From Toxoplasma gondii ME49 (Eukaryota; Apicomplexa; Conoidasida; Eucoccidiorida; Sarcocystidae), in NCBI RefSeq assembly GCF_000006565.2, contig NC_031479.1:2108001-2172000 (forward strand): a stretch of DNA of 64,000 bases. Direction: 5' to 3'. Position 1 is the stretch's first letter; each line of letters opens with the position of its first letter. Both the position numbers and the translations under genes were made by a program. Under the pieces are notes generated by a model that was not told the origin of the DNA, did no database searches, and saw only the letters and a program-made list of their open reading frames with translations. Below, piece after piece: positions 46,684 to 58,600 of the stretch.

Positions 46684-49600
46684 TCAGCTCGAACGATTCT
46701 TCGTCCTCAGAGAGCGCCTAAGATTGGCCAGCTCCGGCCGGCGACAGCTACCCAGGAGGGTAAGACGATCACTTCGTCTCGTTGGCGACACTGTCTGGTC
46801 CTCTTTTTCCGACGACGAGAGAGAGGCGAGTGAGTCAAAATCTGCATTTTCTCGTCGCTTCTTTGCACGGTCACCCCCCCTCGATCTTTCTCCTCTTCTG
46901 CCAGCCTTTCCTTGTCTTCCAGATCGGGTTCTTTGTTGACGTCTTCGCCCCTCCCTTTCTTCACCAACGTAATCTTCATCTCCGTCTCTATCCTCCTCTT
47001 CTTCCTCAGTAGATTGTCCAGTTTGATCGGTGTCCTCTTCACTTCTGAGTTCGAGTTCGCCTCTGTCCGCTGCGCTGTCGTCGCCTGCATCTCCGTAGGA
47101 CCCCCCCCTGTCGTTCCCTTCTAGCTCTCTGCGATCTTCTTGGCCGTCTCTCCTCCACCAGTTTGAAAGCCCCAGTGATGTCCCTGCATCTTCCTGTCCT
47201 TCCACCTTATTGTCGCGCCGTGAAACGTTCAAATTCAGCTGTCGCCCGTTCTGTCTCCGCTCGTTCTCCGGCTGCTCACCCGCGCCGGTTCCTCCCTCGC
47301 TTCCTCCCGTCTGTTTCTCGTCGCTTCTCTCCTCCCCCTCTCCCTCTCCCCTTCCTGGGGTTCCGTCCGCCGTCCAGTTGAGGCGCGACTTTCGCTCCTG
47401 CTCTTCCTTGTATGTCTGGACACTCAGAGCGAGCGCCTTCTTGAGGAGTTCTTCTTCCCTGCCTTCTGATCCGTCCCTGAGGGGCTCGTCCTCTTCCTCC
47501 CCGTGAGAAGTTGGCCGTGGGCGCCGCGCTCGTCGGCCGCCGCCGGCTGCACTTGTGGAGCTCCGTGCTGGCACTGTGGCGGGTCCACCACCGGTGTCCC
47601 GACTGAAGCGCGGCATCTTTCTTTCTCTCTCCTTGGCGCTGCCTCTCGACTTCTCTTGTTTGTCTCCCTCCCCGTATTCCGAAAACAAAGCACTGCGTTT
47701 GACGACGCGGCCGCTACGCGTGGTCCCGACAATCGGTGCGCCCATCGCGACGCCTAGTGCGGAGTTGCTTTCTGCGACGCTCGAGGAAGCCTCCCCGTGA
47801 GGTCGCGAAGCAGTGGCGCTGACCGCCTCGCCTTTTGGTCTGCCTCCCACGCTGGGTTCCTTCTCCGCGAGAACAGCAGGGACGGTGACGCAGCCTGCGG
47901 CCGACTCGCCGCCGCCCAAGGCTGGGAACGCGTGGGAAGAGGAAGAACGCGGAGAAGAGCCGGGGTAATCCCGAAGTGTCCGCGGACGTTTTGCTCGATT
48001 TTCTGGGGAAAGGGAACCGACTCGGTTCTGCTCGAGCGAGGACGTAAACTCGAGTTCTTCGGGAGATGGTCGTTTCTGCGACGAGCAACTGCTCTGCGGA
48101 AACCGACGCTCGCGTGAGGTCGTGGCTTCATCCCTAGAAACATCGCCGTCCACCACTGCCTCGGCGTCTCCGGCTCCTCTCCCACCCGCTGGACTCGAGG
48201 CACACGACGCAGCGGAAAGTGAAGGATGTGGGTGCTGCGCCGCAGTTCCCAGATTCGAGACAAGTCGTTCTTCTTGCTTTATCTCGCACGTCTCCTCACC
48301 GACGGCCCTGTTGCTCGAAGATTCTTCTCTCTGGTCAGCTACCAGGGCGTGGCTGCCCTCACCGTAAGCGCCTGGAGAAGACGAAGGCGTCCCTGGCACA
48401 TGACTAGCTTTTCTTATCTGTTTCATCGAAGCGCTGGGAGGCGATGCTGCAGCAGAGAAATGTGTCTCTTCGGGAGAGCCCTGAGTTTCAGTGTGCTCTT
48501 CAAATCGCCGCAGCCGCGCCTTTCTCCGCTTCTCTTCTTCTCTTTTTTCGTCTTGTGTTTGTCTTCCTTCCGCCGTCTCTCCCTCTTCTTTCTTCGATCC
48601 AAAGTCCATCTCCCTCTCCTTCCCCGTCTTTCCGTCGCCGCTCTCGCACGTCTGCTTTCGTTCCTTGACCCACTGGATTGCAGCTTTCTGGATGCGTTCT
48701 TCGAGTTCCGCGGCCAGCGCCAGCTGCGTCTCCGCGTGCCTTCGCAGGATCAGGAGAAGGTTTTGCTGGGTTGCGTCGGCCTCCGCGGAGTCGACACCCA
48801 AGCCCTTCCCTCTCGCAGGCCTTCCCTTCTTCTCGTGCAGCGGCCCCCTCGGCAGCAGGCCTTTCCGGACCAGCTCTTCTTCCAGGCGATACGACAGTGT
48901 GTGCACCGGGTCCCCAGGTGGGTTGAACAGGCGGCAGTCACACAGGAGAAGGTGGAAGTCAAAGTGGAGAGCAGGCTCGCGACGGTAGAAGCCGTTCCAG
49001 AGGCGTTTGCGAATCAGCGACAAACTGATAGGAAGAGGCACTTCTTTCCAGTACCGCTCGAGCCAGGAGGGGACTGACCTGCGCGCGCCGCGCGTCTCAC
49101 CGATCGTCTCGATGGGTTCAATGAACAGTTCAAACAGGGCGGGCAAGGCAGAAGGGGCATCTTCTTTCCCGTCCTCGACGCTTGCATCGCGGCCGCCAAA
49201 AGCCGCACACAACCCGCCTTCGTCCTCGTCCCCTTCGTCTTCTTCTCGCGGCTCTTCGCCCGTGTCCGCCGCTCCCCGCCGCCTCCTGGATCGGCCGCGA
49301 CGCCTCCGGCGGTCGCCTCGGCGCGAGCTGCCCCTCTTCGCTCCGTCGTCCCTCCCCAGGTCGTCTTCCAAGTTCGCCTCTGTGTCGGGCATCGTCATCA
49401 GCGCGTCCAGCGCAGCGAACAGCTCGAGCTGGCGCCTCCGCGGAAACTCCGCCTCTTGCAGTTTCCACTGGAGCTCCACGTGCATGCGGTCGCGGTCGCC
49501 GACGGGAAAATCTACTTCCCATGCGTTCAACCACTGCTCTTCGTCGCCTGCCTGAGAAGTGTCTGCATCTTCCTGTCGGCAAGCCGCAAACTCCTGCTTC

Positions 49601-52600
49601 CGCCCGCGCTCGTTGTCCTTCATTCCGCGCCGCCCTGAGGTTCGGCTCCCAGTTTCGGGCCCCTGCGACGCGGAGGCTGGACAGGCGGCCTTCTCGCCTT
49701 CTTCGCTTGAGTAGTAGTGCACGCGAATTGCCTCCACGCCTAGGCTCGCAGTCTGCAGCCAGCGCCGCTGCTGCACACTTCGTTCCACAAAGAAGTCGCT
49801 GCTGAAGAGGGATTCTGTGTCTGCTCTCGCGCGTTGGTCTCGCTGAACGCGCTGCGTCATCGTCTCCTCCCTCAGGCGAAGATGCGCGCAGTTCACGACA
49901 CCTGGGGTGGGGAAGACTGGCCAGTCAAACGAGGCGAGAGAGGCCTGAATCGCCAGAGCCCCGTCGATACTTTCCGAATCTTTCCTGCCTCGAACTCGCA
50001 AACTTCCGCATTCGCCGCTCTCAGACGAGGATGACGAAGAACCGGAAGACAGCCTTTCTGAGCTCGCGTGGCCTGTGGCGGTTGTGGGGCGCCCGTTCAA
50101 GGAAGATGGTGACAGAGAGCTGGACGGAGGAGCGCCGGAGCGTGCCTCAGGTGTCCTGCTGTCTCTTTCAGAATGTCTCTCTTCTTCTCCTTTCTCCTCC
50201 AAATTGCGTTGGACACTCGCATTCGAGGAGGCGCGTGCGGCCGCAGCGGCTCCAGCCAAGAGCGACGGGCAAGGCCTGGAATTCGCAGTGTTTGTCGCCA
50301 AGTCGGAAAGCGGAGAAACAGAAGTCGAGGAACCCAGCGAAGATGAGGCCGAAGGGATTAGAGGCGTTTCCTGCGCCGGAGTGAAGGCCTCCAAAAGGGC
50401 TTCGGGCCCCCTCTTGATCTGCTCGACGCGCGCAGTGTAGAATTGTCCGTCCATGTACGCACGACAGTCGTCACCCTCGCGAAGCTGAGAGAGACGCAAA
50501 AGGCCCCTGTTCACGTCGAGAAGGGGAACGAGGTAGTCCGCTTCGCCGTCCAGAGACGGAGCAAAATGGACCGCGAACCGACGGCCGTACAAATACTGTG
50601 GCCGCACCACAGTCAGCTCGAGCACCGCGAAGATCGCTGTTGGCTCTTCGTCGACTGGCAGGCCTGCAGGCACCACGAAAGATCAGGATTCGTAATTGAA
50701 GCCTAGAAACAGTAAAAACTGGGTACCCAGGATACGCTTGTATTAAGACAACGAAGTGACCCACTGACGGTTGAGAAACGGGATGCCCGCGAACACATAG
50801 AAACGTAGAATGCAGAGGCTATTATGCACATCGCTGAGTCGAAATTGATACAGGGTTACAACGGTGGGTCATAGGAACAGCAAATGCGCCGAAGGGCAGA
50901 CAGCGCGACCACACTAACACTGAGAAAACGTGGAGGAAGGGGCGCCACCAAAGACACCTGCGAAGGCGCGTTTTTGCCGCAGCAAAGTGTTGGAGGTAGG
51001 AGGCTTCTAAGGGCCTCACGCGAATGAAGAAAAACCCGTTCGGCAGCGCCACGAAACAAAATGTGGAAAACAGTGCGTGTGTCCTTGGGAAAACAGTGAA
51101 GTCCCGTTCCTTCTGATTCCAAGCGCATGCAGAAGCCAAGGCCGAAATGTACCATATCGCATGTACGTTGCCATTACACGTCGACCGCTGTGGAATGATG
51201 GAAACACGGATAATAACGGAGTTTCCACTGACACATCTGCGGCCCCGCGTCTTCCACGAGAGAAACGAAGAGCAAAAACTGGGGCTTTCGGCAGACACTA
51301 GACGTCTCTGTTTTCCGTTTCTTCGTTGGAACGACTCATTGCGTGTTGTCGCCTTCCAGTGCCAGCATCACTGTCTCGCATTTCGGATAACGCACACCGT
51401 CCCTTCCTCGGCTCGGAAACTGTTATTCATCGTTGCTCGCCAAAGCCCCCTTGGGCATGAGGAAGCTGACACTCCCAGTTGCAGTGTACGTACCAGGAAA
51501 CTCGTAGCTGATGTTGGTGACTTGGACGTCACATGGCACAAAGAGCTCTGGTTGCCAGAGTTGGACGCGGTCGTGAGGAAGGATAGGGTTCTGGTGCAGG
51601 TGAGGGAAGTACCTCAAAACGTCTCCGAGCTGCGGTACGTACACCCCGACACTAGTGAAACAACATGGGATTTCGTCTTTCGGAAGAAGGATGACAGAGT
51701 CCAGGAGAGAAGTTTTCTTCCTGCCGTTCTCGACCCTTCTCTGTGGGCAGAAGGAAGGGGCAGTCGCGCATTCGTTGTCTGTTTCGTCCACTTCATTTGT
51801 CCTGTCTTGACCCACAGTCGCGTCCACCCCCGCTCGCGTCTCTTCTCCGTCTTTGGGCGCCTCTCGCCTTCTCTCCGCAGATGTTTCCTCCAGCGCATCT
51901 GCCTCAGTGATATTATTCCAATCTCCTTCTGCCCAAGGTAAAGCCCGAAAAGCTCCTGTCGCTCCCTTTCTCGATGTCTCCTCTTCAACTTGCTTCTCTG
52001 TTAGATGCCCGCCTAGCGGTCGGTTTCCCGACGCCTCATCTTGCCAGCGTGTGCCTTCCCTTCGGCTGTTCTTCTTCACACAGCTGAAGCCTAAAGGAGG
52101 GAGAGGAAGGACGCGGCCGTGAGAACAGGAAAGAGAACTGGCGGAACCGGAAGAACAAGATGAACAGTAAGAAGAGAGGAAACCACTCGTTTGAGAGAGA
52201 GAAGCTGGCGTATTTGGAATGAATCCTGCAGGGCAACGGTGGGAGACCGAGAGCCAGTGGCGGCTTTGGGAGGAGAGGAAGACTTCGCCTGTCAGATAGG
52301 AAAGGAGAGTCTTTATTTGTCGCGATTTGCGGCACCTGAGAGAGAGAGAGGGAAAGCACAAACGAACAGTGGTCACGCGAGGACCGGAAGAGAAAACGAG
52401 TCGTTGCTGAAACTCAAGGCGGCACGGTGCAAGCGAAACATCCAGAATGTCGACGCGGACCGCGGAATGGGGGACAAGATTGGTATTCGCATTCGAGACA
52501 GAGTCCAAGGTGCGACGACAATCAGTAGCGAACATGAAAACAATCACGTACGGTGACGAGAAGAGAGCCGTCACACGAGACTTCGGCCTCTAGACCTCAT

Positions 52601-55600
52601 GCGCCACGCAGAGCTGCGCAGAGGATAAGACAACCAGCTGAACACATGCGGCAGCCAGGGAAGAGGATTGAAGGCGGTGTCTCTGGGAAGAAGACACTAT
52701 GTGTGACGAGAAGAACGACTTACCAGAAGCACACATAATGCCCGTAGTACAGAGGGTCAGGTAGGCACCTCGTTCGCTGATGAGGCTGGAGTTTCACGGC
52801 GGCGGCGAAAGCGGCTGCTCGCGCCCCTCGCAGAGCCGGGGTGTCCTCCATACAGGACATTGAGGAAAACGAAGTTGACAACGAGCAAGCAAATGAAGAA
52901 GATGGCAGCGAGACAGAGGAAGAAGGCAAAGCGAAGGCAGCGGAAGAAAGCCCCAGTTGTTCCGTTGTTAAGCCTGAGGCCAGGTACGACTTGAGCGAAC
53001 AAGGATAGTGAAACGCGCGAGGGCAAAAGGCGCATTGAACCGTGGGTCCCCTCGCGTTGCAAAAGGTACAGTGATGACCCCTTGCCTCTTCGATGCGGGC
53101 CTGGAGACAGTCAAGAGATACAGGTGAAGCGACTGAAGCAACCCAACTACAGCCGGTGGTACGTTACCAAAACAGACGGGGAGACGGAAACTTGATATGG
53201 AAAGCGAAGCGAAGAGAACGCAGGAAAAAGCATCGCGACCGCGTCGGTGGATCTCCACGGATTCTGTTGTTTTCCAGTTGCCAGTCTTCTTTTTCTCTCA
53301 CGCATATCTTCACTCCCTTCGCCTGCCCAACCCGCCGCCCCCGCTACTCTGCGTTTATTCTTCTTTTCCGCCTCTTTTCTGTCCCCTTCTTCCTGTATGC
53401 ACTCCCTCTTTTTCTCTCTCCTTGTCACTTTCTGTCTCTCTGTCCCCTGTTCTCGCCTCTCTCTTCCCCTCGCGTGTTCGCCCTTCGCCCCCTTCCTCTC
53501 GCTCGCTGTCTCTTCTGTCGAGTTCGCCTACCTTGAGATTGTTGAAGCCGCGCGCGTGGCAATCGACGTCGAGATCGGTGACGGCCATGAGACACCTGAT
53601 GTGGAGCCATGTCCCGGCAGTGTCGCCTCGCGCTTCTCTTTCTCCGCACAACTCGCCTCTGCGCCGCTGCTCTCGCGCATGTGCTATCTCTGCCCCCGCA
53701 TTCCTGTCGCCCCGGCCCCTCGCCCTGGGGCTGTCGCTTTGTGAGGGCGCAAGGAAAAAAGGCCCAACAAGCTCGCCGAGCGGGAGATGGAGGACGGACG
53801 TGGAGCGGATTTCCCCGGCGAGAAGGCGGCTCTGGAAAGCCTTCTTCTCTTCTTCCGCGTTCAGACCTTCGTCGAAATCTTCCAATGTGTTGATGAAACG
53901 CCAGTCTGGAACAGTCACGTAGCTCCGGTCGACGTTGCACAACTCGCAGCGATGCGGCACCGCACAAAGGACGCAGTTTTCTGTCTTCGCGCTCTCGGGC
54001 AACTCTGTCCCTAAAGTAGGCGAAGCGGAAGACGAGGCAGTCGGCGAACTATGCGCCCGCTCCGAGCGACGAGGTCCCAAAGGAACCCGGGTGTAATAAG
54101 ACGATGAAGAAGACGACGAGGACGAAGAAGAGGAAGGGATGGACCCCGGTTGAGGGTCAGAGGCGGGGCATATTGGTTCTGTGTCGCCGAGTGCTTTGGA
54201 CGTGAGATCGACATCTCCAGTCGCTTCTATCTGTTCCTCCTTCGATTCCGAGTTCGCTGCCTCTTCTTTGCTCGAGAGGCACTGCCTTGCCTCTCTTTCC
54301 TCTTCGGTCTTGCGCACACTGGCGAAGAAGAGCACGTGCTGTTCGCGGCCCTCCGCGTCAATGCGGTCGGGTGGCAGCTCGCCCCAGAGGCTCTCGTCTT
54401 CTTCGCCGTCGGCGCGCTTCTTCGTTTCCCTCGCCTGCTTGTCCTTCTGGTTTTGCCTCTCTTGTTGCCTCAGCTGCTTGAGTTCATCGTCGTCCAGGAG
54501 CTGCCTCAGGACGCGCTGCACGCTCGAAGGCAGCGTGGGATCCTGAAGCATCGCGCGCGGGTCCACGGTCGACTCACCCGCGAGGCGGCACGACCGCCGT
54601 CCGCCCCGCCGCTCGCGCTCTTCCTCGGCTTCCTCCTCAGTCGCGCTCTCGCTGGTCCATCCTTCGTCGGGCCTCAGGCGCCACCGAGACCCTCTTCGCC
54701 TGCTTCGCGCGCCCGTGGGCGAGCCGCCGCGGGTCGACGACCCGGCAGCAAACAGAGACGAAGAGAGAGACTGGAGGTCCGCGACGCGGCGCAGAGGGTT
54801 TCGGGACGAGACACGCGAGACAGGCGTCGCCTGGGCCCGGCCGCTTGGCAGGTCGCGAAACCCCACAACGCGCCCCGAGCGAGAAACAGTCGTGGCCGAA
54901 GTCCCGCCGCTGTGCGGCGCCGGCCCAGAAGCGGAGCCCGATGCCGGAGACAGGCGCGAAGGACCCTCCACCGACTCGTCGCCTTCGAAGTCGCTGTCGC
55001 TCTCTTCGTCATCCTCGTCGCGGTCGCGGTCGCGCGCGCGCCGCGGCCGCAGGCCTTGCCGCGACGGCGGAGACACCCGCGACGCAGGGCCCCCGGCGCG
55101 CGCAGAGGCCCAATGCTGGCGGGAGGGCGAAGGAGACACGGACAAGGAAGACACGGACGAGAGCAAGTTCACCTGTGTGAGCGACGAGTCGTCTTCCAAC
55201 GGGGGCCGCACCAGAGCCGCCGGCATCCGGCGTCCTTGAAGCAACGAAGCTGCGAAACTCCGAAGAATCAAAATGTTGCCTCGACTGCTGCACCGATGCA
55301 GCTTCCAAATGCAGTGCTGCGGGGCGAGAAAAAAGGGATAAGAGAGGAAAGAGTAAGTGACACAAACAAGGGAGATACACCCTGCTTTGTGGTATCGAGC
55401 AATCATGAAGAACCTGGTTTCTTGTTATCACACGGCACTAGGTACATGTCGGGAAAGAGACACGAGACCGAAACACTTTGAGAAGAACGACAACTTCCAG
55501 GAGCAACGACGCGTGCTTTCTCGTGCCGCGACGAATTCAGAGACAAGGGCGATTTACTCCTGAATCTGAGAGCACTGAAACACAGAAACAGCGAAGGCGC

Positions 55601-58600
55601 GCGTGACAACCACACAGCCACGCACTGTGGCTCACGATCACGGCCGGTCTCTAGATCTCGAAACAGACTCCCTCTCTTCTGCACGTTCCCGACACTCGCT
55701 TACATGCTCAAGACGGTGTTTGTGCAAAATCTCCAGGCGTCGGGCCTCGTTGCTGACAGCCACATCGGTGGTGGACCAGTACCCCTGGCCGCCCGAAGAC
55801 GTGCTTCCCCTCGCCTCTGGAGGTTGAGTTTCATCCTCTTCAATCCATCCACCGGCTTGGCTCGCTTGACCCTCTTCTTCCAAGAGAGAAAAGTCGTCCT
55901 CGTCGTCCCACTCGGACACTGCCGAGATAAGTCCCGTGTCTCTCGTCTCTTGCTTCTTGTCCTGAGTGTGCTTTGTCGCGACCCTCTCTTCTTCGCTTCG
56001 ACCTTCTCTCTGATCTTCTTCTCCCCCGTCGCCTTCCTGAGCGCCTTCCTTCCCGGCTTCCAAAAACGCTTCCAGGCCTCCGCCTGTCCTCGCTTCTTCA
56101 CCGCTTTCTTTCGCCACTTCGAGCTCCTTCGTCTCGCCTGTCTCTTCGTCTACCTTTTCAGGAGCACGCTCTCCTTCACCCTCTGCCCCTGGGCGGTCCG
56201 CCTTCTCTTCTCTGCTTTCGCCATCTGTGTCCGCGCTCTCTCGCGGCTCATCGACCTCGCTTTTACCCTGCCGCCGAATAGCAGCCGAGGCCGAAGAGGG
56301 AAGGGCGACAAGTTCTTGAACTCGAGGCTCCTTTGGTGCCTGCTCTTGAGAACGCAACAGGCTGACTGCGTGTCGGCGCAGGCGGCGGCGAAGGAGACAC
56401 TCGAGCCGCAAGGCCAAGTGCGAAGTTGGAGGCAGCTGCTGGAACAGCTGGAAAACCGAACGGGCTGCATGCAACATCAGAATTGAGGGGCAAAGGAACA
56501 ACTAATAATCGACGAAGAAAACAAAAGAAATCGGCAGTTGCACTCTCCGACATGAAAACGTTCCAAAACGCCTGCAGGAAACGGTCGCACGTACCGGCCT
56601 CATCCTCCGGCGAGCTGTCCCCTTCTGGCTCTGCAAGCTGAGCGGCGAGGCGCCCCTCGAGGCGTCTCAGTCTCCTTTCGCGCTCTCCCTCGCCTACTCC
56701 CAAGCTGCTCCTGTCCCCGACCCCGCCGCGTCTCCACGCCACGGCCTGCGCGCGTGGGGTCTGCAGTCCCCGATGGTCTCCGCGGGCCTCGGGCGAAGCT
56801 CCGCCCCACGTTTGTTGGGCTGCATCGCCCCGCCCGGGTCCAGCGTCCTGCCCTGCCTCACTGCCTTGGTTACCAACGCCCAAGGAACTGTCTCCGTAGC
56901 AGAAAGGGCATTTGAAAGGGTCTCCAAATTGCCAAGCTTTCTCGGGGTCGGGGCAGCATGGACAGGCCGAAATCCGCAAATTGGCGAAGGGCGCCGCCAG
57001 TGTGTTATTTTCGCCAGCATACATTTGCCGCAGGAACATGCATGCGTCGCTCCGCAGTGCCCCAGGGAGACGCCGGCGGAGACACCGGAGACACATGTAC
57101 AGGTGGGCATTCCGGCACCCCACACTGAGGAGAGGAAGCAACACAGACGGCGGCTGCAGATGCAAAGGATACGGCTGACGAGCCGCATCCATCAAAATGC
57201 CTCGACACAAAAGATGTGGAGCCTGACGAGTCCCTGCGTCTGTCAAGAGAAGAGATGTTGCGTCTCGGCGCGTGTCTCGCGACTCGCTTGATAAAAACTG
57301 CTCAAAGAGCGTCACCTCGAACAACGGGGAAGACCCTGTACAGAGCAGCGGAACTCACGAAAAAAGTCGTCATACACATCTCCTACGCGGAACGAAACAG
57401 ACACTGAGAGGAAGAGCAGAACCAGAGACACTGAGAAGGAGAATTGGAGAGAACTGAATGGGAGAAGAAAAGGAGACAGGTAAAGCGGAGAGGGAACGGA
57501 ACCTCCGTGACTACAAGCGGAGCCACGAGGCGAGAGCAACCGTGGAGACAGCGGTTTGAATCGAGGGGCGAAATGCGGGAAAGGAAGTGAATTCCTCTCC
57601 CCCCGCACGCTCTTCGTCGTTTTCTTCTGTGGTGGCCTTTCCATATCTCCCTTACCATGAGCGAAAATCGACAAGCAGCCAAGTCGGTGGGTGCCTGCGA
57701 ACTGAAGACCGTTGGGGGCCCAAGCCATGTCGAGCCAGCTGCACTGAGACCCGAAGCGCAGTTTCCGGATGACGGTGCATCCTCCCTCCCAGTGCCAAGG
57801 CAGGTTGTATTTCGTTTCTTCATCCTTGTCTCCACAACAGAAGGAGCGCGAAGTCGCCCTCTCTGCGGCGGGAACTGCAAATGCGTCTCGTCTGCCCTGG
57901 TCTCGCCCCGAAGCGAAAAAAAGTCTGTGCGTCCCCCACTTGAGATGCGCCATCTCTTCTGTCTCTACCCCGTCTCCCCTGTCTTCGTCGGCGGCGCAGA
58001 GCGTGACACCGCTGCCCATCCCAGCCCGTGCTCGGGCGTGGGTCTCGGAGACATCCAGGAGGAGGACTTCTCCGCTGAAGGTGGAGCAGAGGAGAAGAAG
58101 CGGACAAGACGGGTGAGGCTTCAACTGCGACACCAGGCCCTCTGAAAGACCCTGCAGGCTCAGACTGCCGACGCGGCACGACTTGAGGGGGCCGCTCGAG
58201 GCCGGCGAGGGGAAGAACGAGAGGGACTGGTCGACGGGCTTCAAGGTCTCAAGTCGCGCCTTCGAGGTCTTGCGAGAGACCGCGTCCGCGATGCAAATCA
58301 GCGCATCGTCGCAGGAAAACGACAAGGCAAGAAGACTGTACCGAACACCCGAGGCGTCGGCCGCGTGGCGTGGCTGGTCGCCGACGCCCACAGAAAACAT
58401 TTCGACCTCTTTCTCGAGAGTTGGCCCGAACGCGAGTCCCAACGCCGAGCCAGTCGGCGACACCCGGCCAAGGCCCGCGCCCCCACAGCTCACCCCTGGG
58501 CGGCGACTGAGGCGCGAGCCAGAAGGCCAACGCGTCTGTCTCCCGCGGCGGCCACGCCAGAGGCCCGCGGCACCCGCCTCGCCCTCCGCGTCCGACGCCC

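Noticed and set aside
48226..49077. Plus-strand open frame of 283 codons
   Set aside because: It is antisense to the large last BRWD/PHIP exon; its composition mirrors the coding strand.
52757..53062. Minus-strand frame with a strong membrane-like segment (FFLCLAAIFFICLLVVNFVF)
   Set aside because: It is a shifted frame of BRWD/PHIP exon 7. The phase-consistent frame there encodes the ePHD finger and ends in YYGHYVCF before a clear donor.
54150..55481. Plus-strand open frame of 443 codons
   Set aside because: It is antisense to BRWD/PHIP exon 6, Arg/Pro-rich from complementing Glu/Ser/Gly codons, with no motif or splice support.
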